A DNA stretch of 64,000 nt from Rallus limicola (taxonomy: Eukaryota > Chordata > Aves > Gruiformes > Rallidae). Both the position numbers and the translations under genes were made by a program. The first letter of the stretch is position 1, and each line of letters opens with the position of its first letter. The stretch covers positions 45,870,950 to 45,934,949 of the forward strand of contig JAKCOZ010000005.1 in NCBI GenBank assembly GCA_022605955.1. Direction: 5' to 3'. Below the pieces are notes generated by a model. It was not told the origin of the DNA. It saw only the letters and a list, made by a program, of their open reading frames with translations, and made no database searches. Shown here in pieces: positions 23,346 to 37,577 of this stretch.

Positions 23346-26300
23346 GCCCCAAGCCGACAGCGTCTCAGACAAGGATGAGCACTTGAGAGTACATGACAAA
23401 AATAATGCACCACCAGAGTCAAGGCAGCATTATGAAATAGGCATTTCTCTGCTTTCTAAATTTACAGCCATGATTCACAAAAATGAATTGGGTTGCTCCA
23501 AGTACCCCATTTAGAAACACTGGACTCAGCGTGCGCTGCACACACCCCCTCCAACCTCAACAGGGGCTGTGCCGTATGGGAGCTTCAGTGCGCTCTAGAA
23601 ATGAGTGTTATCAATATCAGTCACTGAGAGATCAGGTCAAAACTGTTAATATCTCATCAGTCACGCAAACTGCATCTCTTTCCCAACACACACCTACAGA
23701 TTTATTATTAGGGCACTTCAGCTCTTTTGTATTTTTAAATCAAGCTGATTCACATACTTTAAAGTTCATTATACAATTTAAAACATATGATGGTAAAAGG
23801 TTTTTTCCTAACTCATTAGGAAATGCATATGATATATATTTATAAATTGCATATTACCATTATTTTAGACCTAATGATGTGTGCTTTCTCAGGCAAGACA
23901 ACCTGTTACTCAGACTAATTGATTCTATTTCATTCTACAAGCACAAGGTATTTTTATCTAAGCTTGGTCACTTGATTCTACACATAAAATATGTTCTTTG
24001 GGTTTTGCTGGGAAGGAGGGTGGGAAGGAAACAAGATTGAACACTTGAGTCAATATTTATCCCTTTCTCAAGGAATGGATTCATCTGGTCTATAAGCTTT
24101 GTCCACTGAACTTGGCAACATGGACTCTGCTCTGCAGACCCATGAAAGTCAACAAATACTCTCCCAATTAACTAACAGTGGATGCTAGGTACCAGACATA
24201 CAAAGACATCCTGACTGCTTTGGTGGATAACATGAACCTTCACAATGACAAAATGAGCAGACCTATCCATTTCCCCAGGAGGTAAGATAAACAGCTGAGG
24301 ACACAAGTTTTGGGAGAAATAATAATTTTTGAGGTGTCACTTCAAAAATGCCTGTTTCTAGAACCACTTCATCCACCAAGGAATATCCCCTACATTTAGT
24401 GGCTTTTAATTCTTCCAAGCCCCAATGCACGCATAATTGTTCTCAACTGCACTCTTGTGTTTGAAAAAACCAGATTGGAGTAACGCATAAACCTCGCTTT
24501 CCTGAAGACTAAAATGGGACAGAGGAATGAAAGCTCCTCTAATTCTCTAACCCTAAAATCATGAAAAAGGACTTGAATCTTTTTATTCTTCAAATCAAAG
24601 AGGACTTGAATCAAAGTGGTCACTCCCGCTTCAGCCTACAGGCCTGACCTTCCTTGGAGATTTGGAGCAATTTTCACATCTCCTGCGCAGTGTGGGAACG
24701 CAAAGTACCAACCCGCAAAGGACGGAGCTGTATTTCACGCAGCTCCACACTGCCAGTTCTCCCTCCCCTGGGCACATCAGTGTGTCTGTATCAGGTTTTG
24801 GAGCTGGAGACTGACCAAACACAGACCAAGCTCCTCTGCACCTTGGTCATGCGCTGGCCCCTTCACAACCATCACCAGCTCTGCAAGGATGAAAGGAAGA
24901 AGGCACAGTTTCAGCAGGATGGGGCAGGGCTGAAAAGCAGCATTGGGGACCATGAAAGGTAACCAGAGGTTCTGCCTGCAACAAAGCTACTGGGGTCTGA
25001 TGAAGAAATCCAAATGACAACAAGGGTGACATCTGAAAAGGACCAGGAAACTCCACTGAAGCTATGGAGAACTGGAGGTTGAAATTCCTCCCTTCAAATC
25101 TCACTCTGTGTTACACACACTCCATTCCTGTCTTTTCCTCACTAATTATCCTTCTCTCCTTTGCCAACTTCCCCTTTGTTTTACCTCCTATCATCAAGCT
25201 CTCTTCTGGTGGCTTCTGTTTAATTTTTCCACTGCTGAAGTACCAGTTGGAAACTAAGCAGAGCAAATTTTGCCCTATTGTAAATCTACCAGAGCTTTTT
25301 ACCAGAGATAAATGTAGCCCTCTAGACACAATAGGGTGCAACAGAGTGGCATACAGAGAGATCTGATTTTCATTACTATAAGGATACAGACAATGCAGTT
25401 ATGTGGTGATTATTACATAACCCACACCTCTGTAATGGACAAACAGGAGTCAAACTTGTGCATTTAAGTAATAAAAGGTTTACAAATGGGTCTCCTATTA
25501 ATGTAAATAGTCTTCTCTATTTTATTAAGATCCATCTATTGTACGGTGCACTGAGCTAACAAGCAATCTTCAGTTGCCACCTCGCGTGTCTGCATTGCAT
25601 AGTACAATTCCTCCTAGATAAATATCTCAAGAGAAGCAGGAAAACAATTAAAACTGGAAGGTAATAAATGATGAAGAAGCCTATGAACAGCATGCTGGCC
25701 CTCTTCCCAGTCTTCATTCATGCATCAAAAAATCCCATAGCTCTGAGTCTTTGAGAGGGCAGCTGGGCAGTAGGGATGTCCACAGTAATATAAATGGGAA
25801 TTAGATATGATCGAATGTGCTCATTGCATTTTCAACAGCACATGTAATCTTCTTCCCCCTTCCCTCCAGTTCTCCCACCTCTCACCCTGCTACCAGAATA
25901 GATGACAAATGATCCTGTAACCAAGCAACTGGGCAATTGAAGAGTTTCAAAGTTCCAGTACATGATAGTTTAGCTATGATCATTTGGGTGATCAGACTCT
26001 GACTGGAGTGACCATCCCTATTTTCTGAGTTAAATACCTTTGTGCTCTCCAAGTAGTTTTGCCCAGGTAAGGGTTTGCAAGGGTTGGCAGAGGTAGAATT
26101 TTGTCCTCAGAGCTTAGCAGCTCTATCCTTTACTTCTGCTGTTCCCTGACACACACAAGAGGATGATGACCACAGAGGAAATGAAGATGGATCTACTTGA
26201 CAGTCACCTGCATAGCAGCAATGGAGGCAGCCCAGTTAATACAGCCTTGCAGATACTCCATCAGTGATAGCCCAATGAGATTTCATCCCCTAGCTAGTGA

Positions 26301-26475
26301 GTGCTTATACAGACTCCATCAGTAAGTACACAGTTTAATCCACCACCACTATTCTATTTCTTTGCATAACACAGTAACTGTAAGAATTAAGTCACTAAAA
26401 ACATTTTAAAATAACTAAATCTTTTTCATGGGCCTATTCTAACGGCAGTAACCCTTTCCATTGGGGAATGGATTG

Positions 26476-26558
26476 TGAGATAATTGATTTTGATGTCACC
26501 ACGTGTGCCCTTGCTTTAGACTCAGGACACATAACTCATGTGGAGGTCAATTATCTCA
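26476..26558 (+). repeat. 12-bp perfect inverted repeat
   Basis: TGAGATAATTGA (26476-26487) and TCAATTATCTCA (26547-26558) are exact reverse complements, separated by 59 bases. This may be the ends of a decayed short element; chance is not excluded at this length. Confidence 0.55.
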
Positions 26559-29289
26559 TAGTACAGTCCCAAGCGGCAGAGTCTATGGCTTAAAAAGATC
26601 CTATGCTAGAAAAAGTATACCATTATCACAGGCTAGGATTTCTTTCCAAACAAAAATGTAATGCTAAAATTATGTTTATTGCTTATCCACATACACATGT
26701 GGATACATGTGCATGTGTAAAATATATATTGAATACAAAAGGAATACGTTGAATGCATGTCTATTTGTACAGGGATGCTTGTAACCCTCACAACTACGGT
26801 ACCTTTGATTTAGGTGTAGAAAAATACACAGCACAGACTTTTAACTCGTGCACTGCAAAGAGAACGCCTATAGTAAGGACATTCAGTTCTGCCTTTTGAA
26901 TAAGCAAGGCAAATAACTGTCTATAAAAGAAATGCAGCCCATAATCTGGTAACTGTTTTTAAACTCTGAGCTGTATTAAGCCTTCACAAATCCTTGGCAA
27001 TACTGAGTCAGCAGCATTCGCATATGATCCGTAATTGATAACTGGCCATCACACAAGAAAACTATTAGTAAAAAACTTCAACCCCATTAGGTTGACCTAA
27101 GATAAAGATTTCTGGCTGTTCCCTGAATAGGGGTGATCAGGCATATATCTGTACATCTCCATTTAGCAACAGGGACTCAGAAGAATGTGGTAGCACTCTA
27201 AAGAAAACTAGTCATAGGTAACTAAATCCCCCACAAAAGATTTCACAAGATACCCTGAAATCACACTGCCAAATTGCAGAGGGATAAAAGCTTTCCAGTC
27301 CCCAGGTTAGACTCTTTGGTGAGGTACAGGTTAATCAGTATCAGGTAGGGAAAATTTGCGCAAACACTGACATCTTTACCAGGCTGGGCTTCTATGCTGC
27401 AAAGGAACAGGTAGCTTGCAGGTAAGGGGATATGGCAGGAAATCAGTAAACTGGAAAATGTCACAATACCCCTTCTTCAACCCAGCTCCTTGATGCCTCT
27501 CCATAAGCACACTCTGCCATTCTCAGTTTTTACATTACATCCAATTTCTGACCCGAGGTGAATGTAGAAAGTATTCACACATTACCACTTACAACTTCCA
27601 TTTCATTTTTACCACCTTAAACCCACAGAATATAGCCTCAGCCATTTGAATACCAAGTCTCAAGTCAATGTCAGCCCCAGTGAGAGGTCTGCCAGTGGGA
27701 CCAAGATGTACCTCAAAGGGCAGACAGTGAAAGAAATTAGGAAAACTATGTTGGGAATGTGCATCACTGAGACTCTTTAAAGCTAAATGAGACCTGAGTT
27801 CCTGTTCAAAGTCAGGCTGAAAATCAAAGAGCTTCAAGTAAGAAAACATACACTTCGGGGAATTAAGATGTTAGTGCAGCTGGAGTTTTTCATTGCTGTT
27901 GTTTAGTGTAGGTTTATTGGCCACTTTTAAGCAGAGAAAAGACTGTCTAGCAAGGATCTCCTCCAGCACGCACAGCTTCGAACCTGGAACTATTAGCAGC
28001 CTCTTCAGGGTGAATAATTACAATCAATAAATTCACCTTCATCATCTATGTTAGGATTACTGTGGCCATGGATAGTGCAGATATGCTGGAGGGATTTGGG
28101 GAGTTACTCTTTCCACTGCACTGAATTTACATCTCATTGTATTGGGCAGTAATTAACAAAAACAAAAAGGCTAGAAAAAAAATTGAAAAAAGACCACAAA
28201 ACCAAAAGAGAAACCCCTCCAGATCTTGTGAACTATGGGAGGTGCAGGAGGCCAGGTCCCTGTAGAGTCTGGCTGGTTTAATAACACTAGTAAGAAAACA
28301 AGAGTGGTAAAAAGAACGATCAGAGTGTTCAAGAGCTGTGAACAGAATATCAATCACACTGCAACTACCAAAACACTGCCCGTTCTCCTCCTTGCTGAGA
28401 CACCAACCCCAAACAATTTGCTGCAGATTTAATGAAACATGGCCAGAAGGGCTGTGGTGGCAGGATGCCCAGCAGACCATGTTCTGTGGCACGCAGGCAC
28501 TAGTGCAGGGCAGCGTAAAGGGCTTCCACCTCCTTGCAGGGTGCTGATCCCGTCCCATGCTCCCCAACAATGTGGGAGTCAACCAGCAGCTGTGCAAGAG
28601 GCAGAGACATGCAGCCACCCATTCCTGCTCCCTCCACCCTTTTAGTGATGGAGGAAAACCCAGAGATGCAGGTGGTGTGTTCCAGAGCTAGGCTGGCATT
28701 GGAAATGCTAATGTGAGCTGAAGCAGGAGAGGAATGGAAGACCTTCTACTGCTTGCAATGTGGTGTTTGAAGAGACCTTGATCTTCCTTTGTGAAAACCA
28801 TTTGGAGGCTTCCACAGATGCTGACTTTGCTCCCAAAAACTGGTCACTGATCTTCAGGAAGACCTATTTGCAAACAAACTGTCCCTTGGCGGGGTGAAAG
28901 GACTCAAGCTCAAAGGACCCAGCATGATCAACTTGGAACTTTCAGTACCTCAGCTTTTGTCCCAAAATGTGCCTTTATAAGTCTGAACACGTGACTGGCA
29001 TGTCCTATATCTACTATTACGATTTCTGCAGAATTTACAAACCACTCGGTCTCCCTGAGCGTGCCCCACAGTTCTGATGCTACATGAGGAGCACTGGGGG
29101 CCTTTCAGTTCAGTGTGACACGAATTCTCGCAGTGGAGTGATGTTTTGCACCCAGCTATTGTCCACAAACCATTATTTGTCAAAAAACAAACAAAAGGAG
29201 GACATTGGAGATACTTTTACATGATACTTCTCTGGTTCCTGAAAATGTGAGATAATGAATAAAAATGTTCATTACAGAATTATTCACTT

Positions 29290-29560
29290 TTCTCCATGAT
29301 TCACGTCCCAGTAATTACCGTGACCAGCCTAATAAAAACTGCTACAAAACGAAGGTCAACTAGCAGTTAGAAGTGTTCATTTTCATTTCAATGTATTCAT
29401 CTCTGGCTCCTAATGGCCTCATTTTCTCCTATGCTCTTTAATAAATACCACTGAATTACAGGTTAAATAGCTAAATTAAATTATTGCAATTACAGTGTGC
29501 GGAGCACTGAAACTGGTTTACCTTTCCCAGTTCAATTAGAGGGGAAGTTTCAACAGCCTA
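29290..29560. promoter_or_regulatory. candidate conserved noncoding element
   Basis: Repeat-free sequence with CAGTAATTACCG, ATTAAATTATTGCAATTAC and similar TAATTA-type homeodomain motifs. It resembles intronic enhancer DNA by composition. No comparison was possible. Confidence 0.2.
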
Positions 29561-30042
29561 AGACTCCTGATTGCTGTCAATATTCTGAATCACTAGGAAT
29601 CTACACTAAAGGCCAGGTTATTTGGTTACAGACCGCGTAATTTCTACACCCCTCTTCCCTCCTGCATAAAAAGGAATGACTTGAGCACTCTCAGCAAAAA
29701 CAAAATGAGGCAATCAAAGTATTTTGGGGGAGAGCAACTGCAACACATAAGTGATTCTTTTTGACTGAAGAGAAGGTAGCCTTGAAGTGGTTCAGGCTGA
29801 GGGAGAGTATAGGAAATGACAACCGTCTTCCTCTAAAGGAGACGCAAGCACATTTTCATAAATATGAATGTTTAACCTGCCATCGGCCCACAATTATTTT
29901 ACATGTACAAATTAAAGATGTTCTTCATTATTTAAATATATTCCAGCATTTGTTGATGTTGCCCCTTCTACAGGCTTAATTATTTAACATCCCTGTATAA
30001 GAATGAATATCTTAATAATAAGGACTGTTGGAAGATAAATTT

Positions 30043-30058
30043 AAAAAAAAAAAAAAAA
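30043..30058 (+). repeat. A16 homopolymer
   Basis: A plain run of 16 A follows an AT-rich stretch. No retroposed sequence was recognised upstream of it. Confidence 0.9.
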
Positions 30059-31313
30059 GATTTGTTTCCAAAAGATCCCAGAGCATGCAGCGATATTTGT
30101 TGTGGAAGAGCTCCCCCTTACTTCTTCACTCTCATGTTTGCAAAAAGCACCAAAAAAGCTTGGGGGATTCTTTCCTGCAATGATAACACAGGCACATTCA
30201 AATACAGCTAGAACGAGAGACTGAAATATTTTGACTGCTCAGTGTTATTACTATTTCTAGCGTCAAGGGGAGAGGGAATCTGTTTGTCCTCCACCAAAAT
30301 CCACATGTTCAAAGCCACATGCTTCTGTATTGCATTTAAATGGAGAAATTATACTGTCACTGTGAGAAAAGTGAGGTGGACCACGCAGCTAAAACACTCA
30401 CAGGCTTGTATTATTCCTTCTTAGGACACCTATGGGAAATAGCAAGAAAAGGAGTTACGTTGTGCCAAGCTTAGGAGCCACATCAAAATACCTCTACAGC
30501 CACAGTAAAAATATATATACTCATTAAGGTAATTAGAACCATACACAAAATCCTGTTCTTTTATTATTTCATCTTTAGTATGTTTTGCCACTACAAGTAT
30601 TTAATTCCCAGTAATCAACTGGCTGTAAGCAAAAACAGAATAGGGCAAACACACCAAAATGAAGTTGGGATTAATATGAATGTTCAAGAAGGGGACAGTG
30701 ATAGTGACACAACTGTAAATTAAAAATGTTACCGAGTCCTTGCATGCGCCACATCAAGGCTGTGGAACATAAATACAATTTTGCCTACTGGATTTTGGGA
30801 TGGGGATTTTTGGATGTGTGTTCTGCTGCAAATATTCCTAACAAACCACAATATTGCACTGGTGTTTGTCCTTAGTAGCTTGAACAGCACTGTATCCCTA
30901 TTGCACTTTCTTAAATTATAAACCTCATGAACTTGGGTAAAGAGGCCGATTCCACATGTAAATTACCAAGAGAAGATCAAATCTGCAATGAGGTAACCTA
31001 CCGTGTGGGGAAGATCCTGTATGTGCTTCATAACAACCCAAGAGCTAATTAGTGGCAGCACCTAGAGCCCCAAAGGAGAGGAAAGCACCGCATAGCACTT
31101 TGGGTGACTCAGCAGAGAAAGCCAGAAACGCAAATCGAGAGAAAGTAATACCAAGATCACTATGGAGTCCTGAGTAAAGAGTATTAAAGGGCTTAGTGCA
31201 CATGTGAGTAAAGGAAGAGGATGAGGAGTTCTGAAGGTGTGAATTTCTCAGACTCATCCCTCTAAGCAAACTTGAAAGGTTTGATTCTTCACCCACTGTT
31301 CCTCAACCTGAGA

Positions 31314-31355
31314 GCAGGGTTCAGTTCACATACAACCTTGTGAACTGAACCCTGC
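31314..31355 (+). repeat. perfect 17-bp hairpin with 8-base loop
   Basis: The arms 31314-31330 and 31339-31355 are exact reverse complements (arm core CAGGGTTCAGTTCAC), with an 8-base loop TACAACCT. A perfect 17-bp stem this tight is not expected by chance in 64 kb. It may be a recent inverted duplication, the core of a palindromic element, or a structured RNA in either strand's transcript. Confidence 0.85.
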
Positions 31356-33062
31356 GGGGCTTGAACATTTCTAGCCAAAACTACAGCAAATGAAATGAAA
31401 TGAGTGTTCTGTGATAGCTGACAAATTAGGTTACATCTCTCCAACTGTGAAGTGCATCCACTCTACAAGGTACATCTCCACTGCTTTGCTCCCAGGTCTA
31501 AGAGGGCACCCGTAAACACCCCAAGGCTGAGTGACCCATGTCTGGACTTTCAGATCCTATTTGGAATCTAGCTGCAATACACAGGGCATGGAAGAGACAA
31601 ATGGAAGACTTTTCTTATGTCTATCACATTAAAAATCCTCTTGGAGGATAACTGTACCAGCCAAGCAACAAAATCAGCATGTAAATCCCTCTTTGTCACA
31701 GGACACCACAGATCCAGTTTTACAGAATTGACTTGAGTGGTTAAAGTTAAAACAAATTTGAAGACTGAGGACTAGAAGTGCTCAGAACAGTTATACCCCA
31801 GATTCATGACAGCTAAGATGACCTGTGTTAAAAGCTGAATTTCAGTGAAGTTTCATCAGAAACTTCTGTGCAATAGAGAGAGAAATGTTTAGTGGTCAGG
31901 GGCCTGCCCCAGTAGTCATAAGACCATATTCAACTCCCTTTGTCAAAGTGCAGATGACTGGGGACAAAGATGCTGAATGAACATTGATATTGACCCAGTA
32001 GCCATCAGCTTTGAACTAAAATGCTGAAAACATTTTGGTTTTGCATAAAAAGCTGAAAACGAAATTTCATTTCTCAGAAATCTTTATTTGGGTTTCATTC
32101 CAGTAGGAAGAAAACCACCATTTTAAACTTTAATAATTGATTCAAAGTGAACATTTGTTATTCTTGTAAATTCTTAGGATGCAAATCTTTATAAGAAACC
32201 TGACAGAAGTCACCAGAAGTTTCCAGTGGGTAAAACAGACCACAGTTTCACACCTCTACCACGTGCAGTATCTTTTCAGAAAACTGATGCTAGCACATGA
32301 AAAAATGAAGGAAGTTGAATTTTTTTCTGGGCAACTTCAAGCTTTTATGTCACTGTGAAGTTCAAGTTTCCTCAGGTAGAAGCCAAGTAGGAAGGAACTA
32401 CATTAGCAAGAACAGCCAATAAAAGGAAACATAAGATGTGCTTCTACAAATCCTTGAATTACAGAAACCAATCAAAGCTCAGAAAAGTTGCAAACATGAG
32501 CCACCACCAACTTCTCTTTTATTTTTGGTATTTTATTCTGTGAGGCATAGTTTGTAGCCTCTAGGGTGAAGCCTCTATTATACTCCCTAGGGAAGAAACA
32601 CCAGCTTGCTCAAGTCACTCATTCTCTTATGGCTGAATTGACACTCCCTTCTTCAAGGTGAGGACAAAGGGTGATATCACCATAATGCACTATCGAGATC
32701 TCAACAATTACAAGAGGCTCTAAACCAGCCTTTCAGGGTTGGTGACAAACTGCATTGCCTGAGGGAGGGTAGCGATAAAGTCTAGAGAGTTCTCCAGGGC
32801 TGACAACTGTATCACTGCAGTCAGATGCAATTATGGACTGGAGCAGCTAGCGGGAAAGGGGATTGACAGTGACCAAGAGAGTGGAAAGGCCTGGGAGAAA
32901 GCAGACCAAACATTAGTAACACAAAGTCAATGCCTAGATTGCTAAATCTATGGATTACACAAAGGACCTCTTCTGGCAACGGTTACTCAAGATGACTAAC
33001 ATTTGCTCATGCTGACTTCAACGAAAATTAAGTGCCTGAGAAACTGCTACCTAGGGTGAGGA

Positions 33063-33215
33063 AGGGTATGTCTATGTGGTATCTGGCAAGCTGACAAAGG
33101 CTCACCCTGCCTGCACACCAACCCAGCCAGATGTAAGCCAGCAACAATGCAGAGGACACGTAGCTGTGGTTAGCACAGCCCCAAACCCAAGCTATCAAGT
33201 CCTGCAGAGAGACAG
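33063..33215 (+). mobile_element. possible amniote MITE remnant (GGTATGTCTA terminal motif)
   Basis: AGGGTATGTCTATGTGG followed by AGCTGACAAAGGCTCACC resembles the terminal part of a common sauropsid palindromic element (GGGTATGTCTACACTGC type). The opposite terminus was not recognised. Family assignment is from memory. Confidence 0.3.
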
Positions 33216-35531
33216 GGCTGGGGTTCAGCCTCCTCACTCACACAGCTGTACGGCTTCCAGTGCAGGGCTGGCTTCTGTCCTGTTGGCTTGAAGCATGGGC
33301 AGAACAAGCTCATGTCTGCTTGCAAAATACCGTGCACACCTACCTTCACAAAGCTCTGACTTTCACCCAGGAGGTTGGAGAAATGAAGAAATCCCACATA
33401 AAGCAGCCATTCTGGATCCTTAGCTTCTTCAAAACTCAGAGACTCACACTGTAGAGCCAATCCTGGTTTGCTTTCCTAGCAGGCTCCAAGTATCAAGTAC
33501 TTAACAAGATAAAATTAGCTGCATTTAAGTCTTTCAGGTTCCCTTCTTTTTTAATTTATTTCAAGTGTTTTCAGTTACAGTAAAAGTCAAAAGCTAGGCA
33601 GATTCCATTATTTGATCAGAAACACTCCAGGATCTCCATGCATAAGTTTTAGCCCTCCTAAGTAGGACTTCAGGCTCACTTTTGTCATGTATTTGAATTC
33701 TGACTACCTTGGGCCAAAATACTCTTATCTTTTGCAAGATAACTTGATAACTGCTGACCTGGATTATGGTCCTAATCCAAACCCCAAACAAATCCTTTTC
33801 AATCACACATTAATTTTCTGCCTGTTGTTCATGTAGCGACGTGACCAGACCAGATTTGTAGAGGTAGGGAATTTACTAACCAAGTCTGTGCCCTTTCTTT
33901 TTTTTTTTTTTTCCTGCCTGTAAAATGGTCATACTCACCTGTGGGGGCTGATTAGGAGAAACCACAAAGATGAACTATGCTCCACAATCTCAGGCAAGTT
34001 GCAGCATTTTTAAGGATTATCGCTCTATTTCTAAACCACCAAAAGACTGCACTTCAGAGAGCAGAAGTGTCAAGAAACATTACCCTCTGACCCTTATACA
34101 GCCTAATTTTTTTTAGGAATTTACATGCCAACATGATGGACACAGTACCCTGGTGCTTTCCAATCAAACCAGATCACTACAATGATTGACAAAAATAATG
34201 ACTAATGAAGTGACTAAGAGGGATGGGTAACTGAAAAGCAGAGGCTGTAGGAGTGACACAATACTGTGAAGTATTAATTCTGTCAGGGAGCCTGGCACTG
34301 TTTGAGTGTTTTATATCCCTTTCTCTTTGGGAACACAATGCCAATCCAGTCTGGTCATTTTATTACAGAGGAGAGGGGAATTCCTCCTTGCAGCAGGAAC
34401 CTTGTCACTGCAAAGGAAAAAGTTGAGTCATCCAGAGGAACAACAAAATGTTAAAGCAAGCCTGTGTGTTAGAGCTTAAAGTGGGACTCAGAAAGGCAGC
34501 AAATGACCCCTGAACCAGAATCTTCTCTTGTTCCTTATGATACACAGACATAAGAAGAGCAAAGTGAGACAGGAACATCTCAATGGTGAAAATGAGTGGA
34601 CTGTGCCAAACTTTCTCTTACTACTCTTGCCAAAACGGCCCGTTGTCTCCTGAAATACAACTTAATGGCAGTCAGGGAGCAAGAAGTCTGATCTAATGCT
34701 CACTGAATCAATAGCAATTGATTTTTCTGATAACTCCTGTGGACTTCGTCTATGTCCTGCCCTGAAAGAGTTCATTTGTTCCCTCACTATTTGATCATAT
34801 TTCTTCCTAGAGTGTATCTTCAAAGGTGGATTTTTTCTGAATATATACAGCTATTCTCAATAATCCTGCTTATGATTTTGCAATGCTTGCTTTATCCACA
34901 TACATGTTTGCCTGACATTAAGCCTCACGTGTTATTACCCTTCCACATCCCCATTAGAGGCACAGTGGAGGGGTAAACAGAGTTGGACAGGTTCACAGAG
35001 GGACTGTGTGGTGAGGGCAGCAGCAAAAAAGCCCAACTCCACTGGCTTTCCAGTTCTGCATTTCAGTTACAAAACTATCCATGCTGTAGTGACTCCTGGT
35101 TTATTTATCGTTTGCTCACTCTTCAAATTAGAAGTGCTCTGGGCTTCTTGGGATGAAAGGTTCCAGCTAAGTACATACTGTTGTTGTTGTTATCATTAAC
35201 ATTATTCACAAATAGAAGTGTCAAGATACATTCAGAGCAAGTTCTGCTGAGGATCGTTTAACTCCCAGACATCTATCCATGCTGTTATATAGTATTAAGG
35301 TGTGAACATGTACCCAGTCAGTGCTGTGCTTAAGTGGCCTGCCAATTCCAGCTAATCACCAAGTTATTTACTTCCAGTTTATTAGGCCGAAACTGCCACT
35401 AGCTGTTGGCAGCCTCTAATATTTACACCTTACTTTCCTGGGGTCTCTTCAAGCACTGCTGTAATAAAAAAGCCATTTCTTCCAGGTTTAGATGCAAGAA
35501 TTAACACATAGAGCACCACACAAGGCCAAGC

Positions 35532-35627
35532 CAAATTCTGATCTCAGTTACAAATGTGAAACCCCATTGATTTCCAACAGCTTAATTTGCAATGGTCTTG
35601 AGCTGCTGTACCTGAGAGCACAATTTG
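35532..35627 (+). mobile_element. palindromic MITE-like fossil with 20-bp terminal inverted repeats
   Basis: The 20-bp ends at 35532-35551 and 35608-35627 are inverted repeats matching at 17 of 20 positions. The interior contains CCCCATTGATTTCCAACAG, like the CCATTGACTTCAATGG centre of sauropsid palindromic elements that begin CAAATTCTGATCTCAGTTAC. Total length is 96 bp. The structure is seen directly; the family call is from memory. Confidence 0.6.
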
Positions 35628-35859
35628 ATCCACCGTTCTCACAAAGAGGAGTAACTGCAGTACCTCCTATATACTTGTATTTTAAACACGGTAACAGTTG
35701 TACAAACATCAATCACCATCAGTGACCCTCAGACTCATTTCCATCACATCCAATAAAACCCAGAATGAGAAATTTCTGAAAAAAATTAGCCTAGTTTTTC
35801 TCATTTTATATATTTCTATAGCTTTTTATTATTTTAATGTTTTAGCACCTCAGTAACTT

Positions 35860-35985
35860 TCACATCTTTATTCTTACAATACTCTCATAAGAGAGTGAAG
35901 AGTTGGAATTCCTTACTGTATTGGAGGGAGACTTTCCGTGGAGAAATTAAGGGAGTTTTCCAAGATCAGTAAGAAAATTCAATAG
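35860..35985 (+). mobile_element. possible MIR-type SINE remnant
   Basis: CTTACAATACTCTCATAAGAG, then GGAGAAATTAAGGGAGTTTTCC and AAGATCAGTAAG follow the order of the MIR core (CCTCACAACAACCCTATGAGG ... GAGAGGTTAAGTGACTTGCC ... AAGGTCACACAGCTAGT). Divergence is high. Confidence 0.35.
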
Positions 35986-37577
35986 ACTCTTGGATTTAGA
36001 TTTCCCAAACTGTAGGAAATAGAACATACAATACAAGAATGTCCTTCTCTTATTAACACTTTTCACTAGATATTTATAAAAGCATACAGCAAATGTCTAA
36101 GGATTGTACCCTGTGTGCTCTTCTTTGATTTTATGTGCCCTCAGTTGTGTAAGGCTGATAGAGTATCTGCCAGTGCAGAGCAAACATGAGGTTCCTGATG
36201 CCAAGCCTCTGATGTGAGTTAAGCTATGTGTTCCACATGAAGTTCCCAATCCCTTTATGCCTTCCCACGGCCAACATGAGGGAGTTCCACAATTTTCTCA
36301 GGGCCAGGCACACCTTTATTCACAGGAAAACCTGCTAAGAAGCAGCCAGAGCGAATCAATACTGACTCATAGCAAATGTGTACTTGCTCAAGTGACCACT
36401 TCCAGAAACAATAAAATAATGTGGACAAGCCCTGTCCTGCAAAAATTATAGTCACAACTCATTTGGCAGGTTGGGTTCATTACAAGGAGGAAAGTCACCA
36501 TATTATAAAGGATAGATTTCTTTACACATTTTCTCAAGGATGTTTTCTCCTACTGGATGGAAGGATGTAGGAATGACCAATCAGGAGGTCACACCAAGAG
36601 AAACTGCAGTATACTTTACTAACTGCATGGTAATCTGCGGTCCATGTCTTGACTTCAGTCCTGGTTCTCCTCCACCGAAATGAAGTTTACCATGGACTAC
36701 AGCCTGATCAGTAATGACATGAGCCACATGAGTATCTCACCAGTTTAATTTAGGATAGTTGTGTTTCCATTGATTACATTTCTTCCCTATAAGAAAAGAA
36801 AGCTGAGAGTGGAGAAACAGAAGGAAGACAAAAAAGCGGGTTTTATGTTTTAATAACTTGAAAGTAGGACTGGATAGGGAGAGAGTTACCATTTATTTTA
36901 TTTTGATCCACTTTCAGATTTCCAGTAACTTCATGAGGTGTATCAGTTAGGAACTGTTGACATTATAGCACGGTCAGGTAGATACTGGTCTGGAAAAACT
37001 ATCAGAAACCAGCTAAAAAGGTCAGGTTTTACCCCAGTAAAGTGTAGTTACTTAAAATGAAAAAGTCTTGGTGCTCAGTTCAGTACTGTCTATGAAACAA
37101 AACCCAAGGAATTTAAGAAATAACTATATTTTAAATTAATGCCATTATAGTTACATTCAAAATAGAAAAGCCAGCTAAATGGCAAAGGAGTCTCTCCTCT
37201 GTTCTCACCAGACTGTTGTCTGTAGAGTCTTATTCAGGTACCAGGGGAATGGAAGGTCCCACTGGAAGTACTCCTTTGCTGTAATTTTTACATGAAAGCT
37301 GATGTAGACAGAGCTCTGGGTTGCCAATAACTAGCCTTCTCCATGATTCCCAAGTCCTTTTGCTGTCCCTTTCATCATCCATCTCTTCTCTCTCTCTTGC
37401 CATACATATATATCCCAAATCAGCCTTATTTCTAGACAGCAAGGAAGATTTCTGTTGGTCTTTACATTTCCATCTGTCCATCTGTAAAATAGTTTTCTAG
37501 TCTTGGTATTATCTGAATGACAATTTAATAAAAAATGAAAATGCAAAGGTGACTTCACAAAAAAATATCCAAGTGAC

